A stretch of DNA of 64,000 nucleotides. It comes from Fumia xinanensis. Its GTDB lineage: Bacteria; Bacillota; Clostridia; Oscillospirales; Ruminococcaceae. Positions 60,701-64,000 of this stretch are shown piece by piece. The notes below the pieces were generated by a model. The model ran no database searches, was not told the DNA's origin, and worked only from the letters and a program-made list of their open reading frames with translations. The DNA lies in contig NZ_JACRSV010000003.1 of NCBI RefSeq assembly GCF_014384905.1, positions 260,361-324,360 of the forward strand, read 5' to 3'. The first letter of the stretch is position 1; the number at the start of each line of letters is the position of its first letter. A program made the position numbers and the translations under genes.

Positions 60701-63700
60701 AAGAACTGGGTTCTGAAAACCTGCCGGCCATTGATTCTGACGCGCCTATGACCTACAATTTTCAGTATGCGTTTGAGCAGGCTGAGGCACAATATGTAAA
60801 AGTATCCTTCCCGGCAGATCAGAAAGTGCTGCTGGACGAAATTCAGATTCTTAAAAATCGGACTGTCTTCCCGGAACGGAAACCGGATGAACTTTATCAG
60901 GACACCAACAACCTTGCACTGAATCAGCCCTATGTCACTTCGTGGGGATCCAACAGTACATATCCTGATTCCGGAAATGAACTGACAAACGGTACCCGTG
61001 GCTCCTATCTTTATAAAGACGACCAGTGGTCTGGATATGACACCTGTGATGGAGAGAATTTTTCCGTAATAGTGGACTTGGGTAAGGAAAAAACCTTTGA
61101 ACAGGTGCAGGTCGGTATGCTGAAATCCACCAGCCGTATGCTGAGCATCAAATACCCCACCGGCGTAAAGGTTGAGTATTCTGCCGACAACGCCAGCTGG
61201 AAAACGTTTTCTGATGAAAAAGTTTCGTCCGGCGGCGAGGGCGTTAAACGGTTGAACCTGGTGGAAAATGCGGCAACCGGCCGCTACGTCCGCGTCACCT
61301 TTGAGCAGGACGGCCTTCTAATGCTGGATGAAATTTCAGTATATGAAAAACAAATTCCCGGCGGCGATTATGAGAACAATGCGGATGCAGGACCCGCCTA
61401 TAATTTGGTTCGCGGCCGGCAGTATAGCGCATCCCGTTTTGCGGATTACCGCAGTACTCCTGGTCTGCTGACCGACGGCCTGTACGGCGAAAACGGCACC
61501 AAATACGATAAGAACTGGACTGGATTTCTCCGCTATAACGACAACGATTCCTTTAATCACTTAGAAATCGTTTTCGATATGGGTACCTCTAACTCCATCA
61601 GTGAAATTGTCCTCAGCACACGGAGCGATCCGGCAAACAATCTGACACCTCCAGAGAATCTTTGTTTCTGGGCCTCCCAAAACGGTAAGGATTGGACTAA
61701 AATCGTTGATGTAGCTGCTCCAGAACTGACCGGCTCCCCACAAAAGCTGGAAATGACCTGGAATGCCGAAAGAGATGGCTTTAGATCCAGCGTCCAAGGC
61801 GCTGAAACCGCTTATACCCGTTATGTCAAGATGACATTCGACGCTCCTTCCCAAAACGGGGTTTACGCTTATTTGGATGAAATCAAGGTAATCGGAAAGA
61901 AGGGAAAATGCTCTAATGCCGGCGAAGTAATGGATGAAGCGGGTTTTTATAATGTTGCTTTGGGCAAACCCTATACCATGAATCCCGTCCAGGAGTCTCC
62001 AGAACCGGATATCGGCGGAAAACAGATGACAGACGGCATTATGGGCACTGTAGATGTTTGTGACCCGGCATGGGTATCTTTTATGCAAAACTACAGACTG
62101 GTTGAAAATAATGCGTCCACTAAAGCATCTTTGCAGTCCGTAATAATCGATTTACAGGGGACTAAATCCGTTACCAGTGTGCGGACGCACCTGCTTGCTA
62201 AAGAGTTTTCTTACCAGCCCTGGGCTGTATATACCTATGCGTCTATGGACGGCAAAACATGGGTGCCCCTTTCCAGGACCTGGAACGTAGACATGTGGGC
62301 TGGCGGAAACTATCAATATGGCTGGCGCTGCAAGGCGGAAAAGGGCACTCCTACTGATTTAGTAGACGACTCTGTGCAGGCTGTTGCCGCAAATTACATC
62401 CGTCTGGACGTAGAAATGCTCCACACCAATATGATGGATGAAATTGAAGTATTCGGCTACGACGGTATCATTGAAAGCGCAGTGCCGGCGGACAACGGCC
62501 GAGACCTGGACAACGGCCGCGATTACCAAAAACCGGGCGAGGACACAGCATATATCGAAGATATGGTGTTGTGCTACAACGGCTGGTATGGTTTCGACGA
62601 CGAAAGCGGAAAACATAACGGCGATTGGGATGCACAGAAATACCGTCCCTATCTCACCTATTTGGATACCAACGGCAAAGCACAGGACAAAATGTTCGAT
62701 GCAGTGTGCCTGCTGGCGCTGACCTCACGTTACGGCAGGGCCTATAACGCAGATGTCGCAGAAAGTCCTGAGCCACCTCAGTTTGAAGACTGGGAATGGT
62801 ATCTCGACAAGACCTTTAAGGAAGGCGGCGATGTAGACGAGCTGAACAAAGCGGCTGAAATCGCGGCCAAAGAGCTGGGAGACCCCAATTATAAAGTCAA
62901 ACTGGTGGTCATGTCTCCGGGTATTGACCGGCGCAACCATAAATTTGGACCAATCGACGGAAAATATTATGACATGGATATGCCCGATTACTACAATCCG
63001 GATGTAAAAGCGGAATGGCAGGATTGCTGTGATTGGTGGTATGATCAGGTGCTGACACGCTTTGCGGAAGGTAACTATGAATACGTGGATTTTGTCGGCT
63101 TCTACTGGCTGAGCGAACAGGTGGGCTTTACCCCTGCCCAAGTCCTCTATAACACCCGCAAAGTACATGAGCTTGGCTATAAGATGTTCTGGATTCCCTT
63201 CAACTATGCAAATGGATATATGTGGGGAAGAGACGTGGGGTTTGACGCAATTGCCTACCAGCCCAACCACTTCTTCGGAGAGCCGCTGGAAGATGGCAGT
63301 ACCTCAGAAGTGGGCAACGGATACATCGATAACGTGGCATACCATGCGAATTATGGGCAGATTGGCCTGGAACTGGAATTTGATGGAAGAGCATTTGAAG
63401 ATCCCTTCCGATATAATCAGTTCCTCGACTATTTAAATGGCGCTGTGAAAAATGGAATGGATGGGGACGGTTCTTACCGAAACTGGTATCAGGCCGTCAG
63501 CGCTATGGGAGTTGCCGCAGCTTCGGAGGATGCGCAGGTGCGCGCTCTATATGATTATTCTTACCAGCTGATGCAGGGCACCTATACTCCCAAACCCCAC
63601 ATTCGAGATTTTTCCGGGGAAAAGATTAAAAACGAAGTCGGTACAGGTACTTCTGACGGCTCTATCGGCGGCGGTTCTGGCTCCGGCGGAGGCGGAAGTG

Positions 63701-64000
63701 TCACCCCGAAACCCGACGATAAACCGGATCCCGAAACTCCTCCCATCGGCGACGAAAAATACACCTGGGAAGAGACCGACGATGGCTACAAGCTGAAAGA
63801 CGCTGACGGCGAGTATGTCACCGGCTGGGCCAAAGTGTCCGGCAAGTGGTATTACCTGGGCACAGACGGCATCCGGGCTACCGGTTGGCAGAAAGTCGAT
63901 AACAAGTGGTACTATCTGAAATCCGACGGCGTGATGGCGACAGGCTGGCTCAAACTGGGCAACACCTGGTACTTCCTGAACGCAGGCGGCGTGATGCAGA
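57781..64000 (+). CDS. Giant secreted multidomain protein: discoidin-like repeats, Ig-like domains, DUF4855, cell-wall-binding repeats (3' end outside window)
   Basis: Open for 2,073 codons without a stop. A signal peptide (KKRLRTCLCSILSMACVLSS, cleavage near VSAAS at about 31) follows a GAGGAGG site. Discoidin/F5-8C-like domains begin at about 43, 198, 546, 720, 877, 1044, 1207 and 1391, each opening N-x-A-x-G-x-x-Y and ending in an E-I-x-V/I-L strand. Two Ig-like domains (about 356-540, each with TLSYQWYK) lie after the second. A DUF4855 domain (about 1580-1937) follows, then a Gly/Ser-Pro linker. Cell-wall-binding repeats (GWAKVSGKWYYLGTDG and alike) start at about 2000. It should be an exported glycan-binding or glycan-acting surface protein. 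Confidence 0.9.
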   Translation, partial: MNQKRWKKRLRTCLCSILSMACVLSSIPVSAASGGDALVEYTNIALGCTYQSSAEPNPSYSDNGGELTDGDYGSATLWDGRWVGFSGYETVDITIDLGSRQVFQGVEAVFLNDVAGGGVNYPQPFTFSCSDDGQEFSEFHMGRIPSDAPENSTYTYTYKGAANLEAQYVRLSFPASSWVFIGEIRVLQGKQIALPEYNIAQGASYVSDPQPHSSFPDNGGELTDGISPPADSYDGGWVGYSGIDGDVNITVDLGSVQEFRGVEALFLRDVPGGGIGYPDTVSFSYSTDGSRFTQYASGQKPSETPGRGLFNFTHISSNAVEAQYVRLTFPGKYWVLVGEIRVLSDEPKAVGPQKPSVVENFSDTMSAAEGDTVTLSVEASVSDGGTLSYQWYKDQTPIGTDENSLVIDSAAVSDSGAYYVEVTNTLDGKTTEARSKICQLNVIKQGAIAEKPVIAVDLDAVRQVQEKENVTLSVEAAVSDGGTLSYQWYKDGSAVGTNSDTFSIVSASASDSGRYKVVVTNNKDGAVNSIESTVCVLTVQVKENKNILSGLAYRTSWSDDTAVENGAYIHDGFPDQARKKLTDGQKNSDWGAGSNVGYHIAEKPIDITFTFDEDKSFREIQLGSFNDAGPSIFAPYQMKIQAEIAGEWVTIFEGETTSSDSRANLVFAVLDDQPITAAGLRFELQGKGAWMFLDEIEALELTSGDTPTGYLEEGAEPVNNNLALGVSYETSSPAHENYPDTNGTELTDGKIANSSFYSGAWSAYVNVGQVSMTFDLGAAKTFEEVRLNTLQHIGAAIWLPTAVYVYTSNDKENWKLVSTDGVGASTTENFVYNYKTTMYKPETARYVKVTVDPNGWFFVDEVEILAKSLDNPDEANNNIAIRKPYTSDPVADEAHPDSSVLTKLTDGRSGPLDASNSAWVGYKKASRNTEITINLGSITAFQQVDIRFLNDKSSGVYLPSDVAVSCSADGSSWKELGSENLPAIDSDAPMTYNFQYAFEQAEAQYVKVSFPADQKVLLDEIQILKNRTVFPERKPDELYQDTNNLALNQPYVTSWGSNSTYPDSGNELTNGTRGSYLYKDDQWSGYDTCDGENFSVIVDLGKEKTFEQVQVGMLKSTSRMLSIKYPTGVKVEYSADNASWKTFSDEKVSSGGEGVKRLNLVENAATGRYVRVTFEQDGLLMLDEISVYEKQIPGGDYENNADAGPAYNLVRGRQYSASRFADYRSTPGLLTDGLYGENGTKYDKNWTGFLRYNDNDSFNHLEIVFDMGTSNSISEIVLSTRSDPANNLTPPENLCFWASQNGKDWTKIVDVAAPELTGSPQKLEMTWNAERDGFRSSVQGAETAYTRYVKMTFDAPSQNGVYAYLDEIKVIGKKGKCSNAGEVMDEAGFYNVALGKPYTMNPVQESPEPDIGGKQMTDGIMGTVDVCDPAWVSFMQNYRLVENNASTKASLQSVIIDLQGTKSVTSVRTHLLAKEFSYQPWAVYTYASMDGKTWVPLSRTWNVDMWAGGNYQYGWRCKAEKGTPTDLVDDSVQAVAANYIRLDVEMLHTNMMDEIEVFGYDGIIESAVPADNGRDLDNGRDYQKPGEDTAYIEDMVLCYNGWYGFDDESGKHNGDWDAQKYRPYLTYLDTNGKAQDKMFDAVCLLALTSRYGRAYNADVAESPEPPQFEDWEWYLDKTFKEGGDVDELNKAAEIAAKELGDPNYKVKLVVMSPGIDRRNHKFGPIDGKYYDMDMPDYYNPDVKAEWQDCCDWWYDQVLTRFAEGNYEYVDFVGFYWLSEQVGFTPAQVLYNTRKVHELGYKMFWIPFNYANGYMWGRDVGFDAIAYQPNHFFGEPLEDGSTSEVGNGYIDNVAYHANYGQIGLELEFDGRAFEDPFRYNQFLDYLNGAVKNGMDGDGSYRNWYQAVSAMGVAAASEDAQVRALYDYSYQLMQGTYTPKPHIRDFSGEKIKNEVGTGTSDGSIGGGSGSGGGGSVTPKPDDKPDPETPPIGDEKYTWEETDDGYKLKDADGEYVTGWAKVSGKWYYLGTDGIRATGWQKVDNKWYYLKSDGVMATGWLKLGNTWYFLNAGGVMQ

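Overview
The window reads as a chromosome segment of an anaerobic Gram-positive bacterium of the class Clostridia, most like the Oscillospiraceae/Ruminococcaceae. The reasons are LexA, an MreB-type actin, type I and type III glutamine synthetases, a split glutamate synthase, an ANTAR regulator beside glnA, the DapL route to diaminopimelate, AGGAGG ribosome binding sites, a SAM-I riboswitch, and a DUF4855/cell-wall-repeat surface protein. The chromosome is fairly GC-rich by eye (mid-50s percent). One block, about 16.1-27.9 kb, is visibly AT-richer and is an integrated mobile element.

Layout. (1) 1-5.2 kb, + strand: end of a sugar-type ABC importer, an enolase-superfamily dehydratase, an SDR dehydrogenase and a cyclase-family hydrolase, probably a sugar-acid catabolic operon. 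It is interrupted by a very ordered set of hairpins at 1970-2150. (2) 5.2-15.7 kb, - strand: housekeeping genes mreB, comF, recD2, metK under a SAM-I riboswitch, cca, ybaK, lexA and two TrkA/RCK proteins. A candidate 6S RNA lies between comF and mreB. (3) 16.076-27.932 kb: an integrative mobilizable element inserted in the 3' end of guaA. A 12-bp direct repeat marks both junctions, and the displaced original end of guaA with its terminator lies at 16022-16098. The element carries integrase, excisionase-like protein, XRE regulator with four operators, MobC, a RepA-like ATPase with a mirrored iteron array, relaxase with a likely oriT, and TnpV. Its cargo is a hybrid-cluster-protein (Hcp) nitrosative-stress cassette with its own Crp/Fnr regulator, plus a PfkB-type kinase.

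(4) 27.9-51.7 kb: guaA, then a long stretch devoted to ammonia and glutamine nitrogen: asnA-glnN-purF, and after an exporter, a tRNA-Ala and a deacetylase, a split glutamate synthase operon with purA inside it. This continues with glnA, an ANTAR regulator, carA, dapF, pyrG, nadE and dapL. The asnA operon and the glutamate synthase operon each begin with a consensus promoter. In each it is followed at once by a hairpin with the hexaloop AAAGGC, whose 3' half is also the 5' half of a strong terminator. This looks like ANTAR-controlled attenuation, and the likely regulator (44940-45509) is encoded in the same neighbourhood. It has a receiver domain lacking the phospho-acceptor aspartate.

(5) 51.7-64 kb: a tocopherol-cyclase-like protein, a FAD oxidoreductase with a C-terminal Rieske domain, a glycerol-1-phosphate dehydrogenase relative, initiator tRNA-Met, and two tandem paralogous AraC regulators. 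Last is a secreted protein of more than 2,070 residues (discoidin-like repeats, Ig-like domains, DUF4855, cell-wall-binding repeats) that runs off the window.
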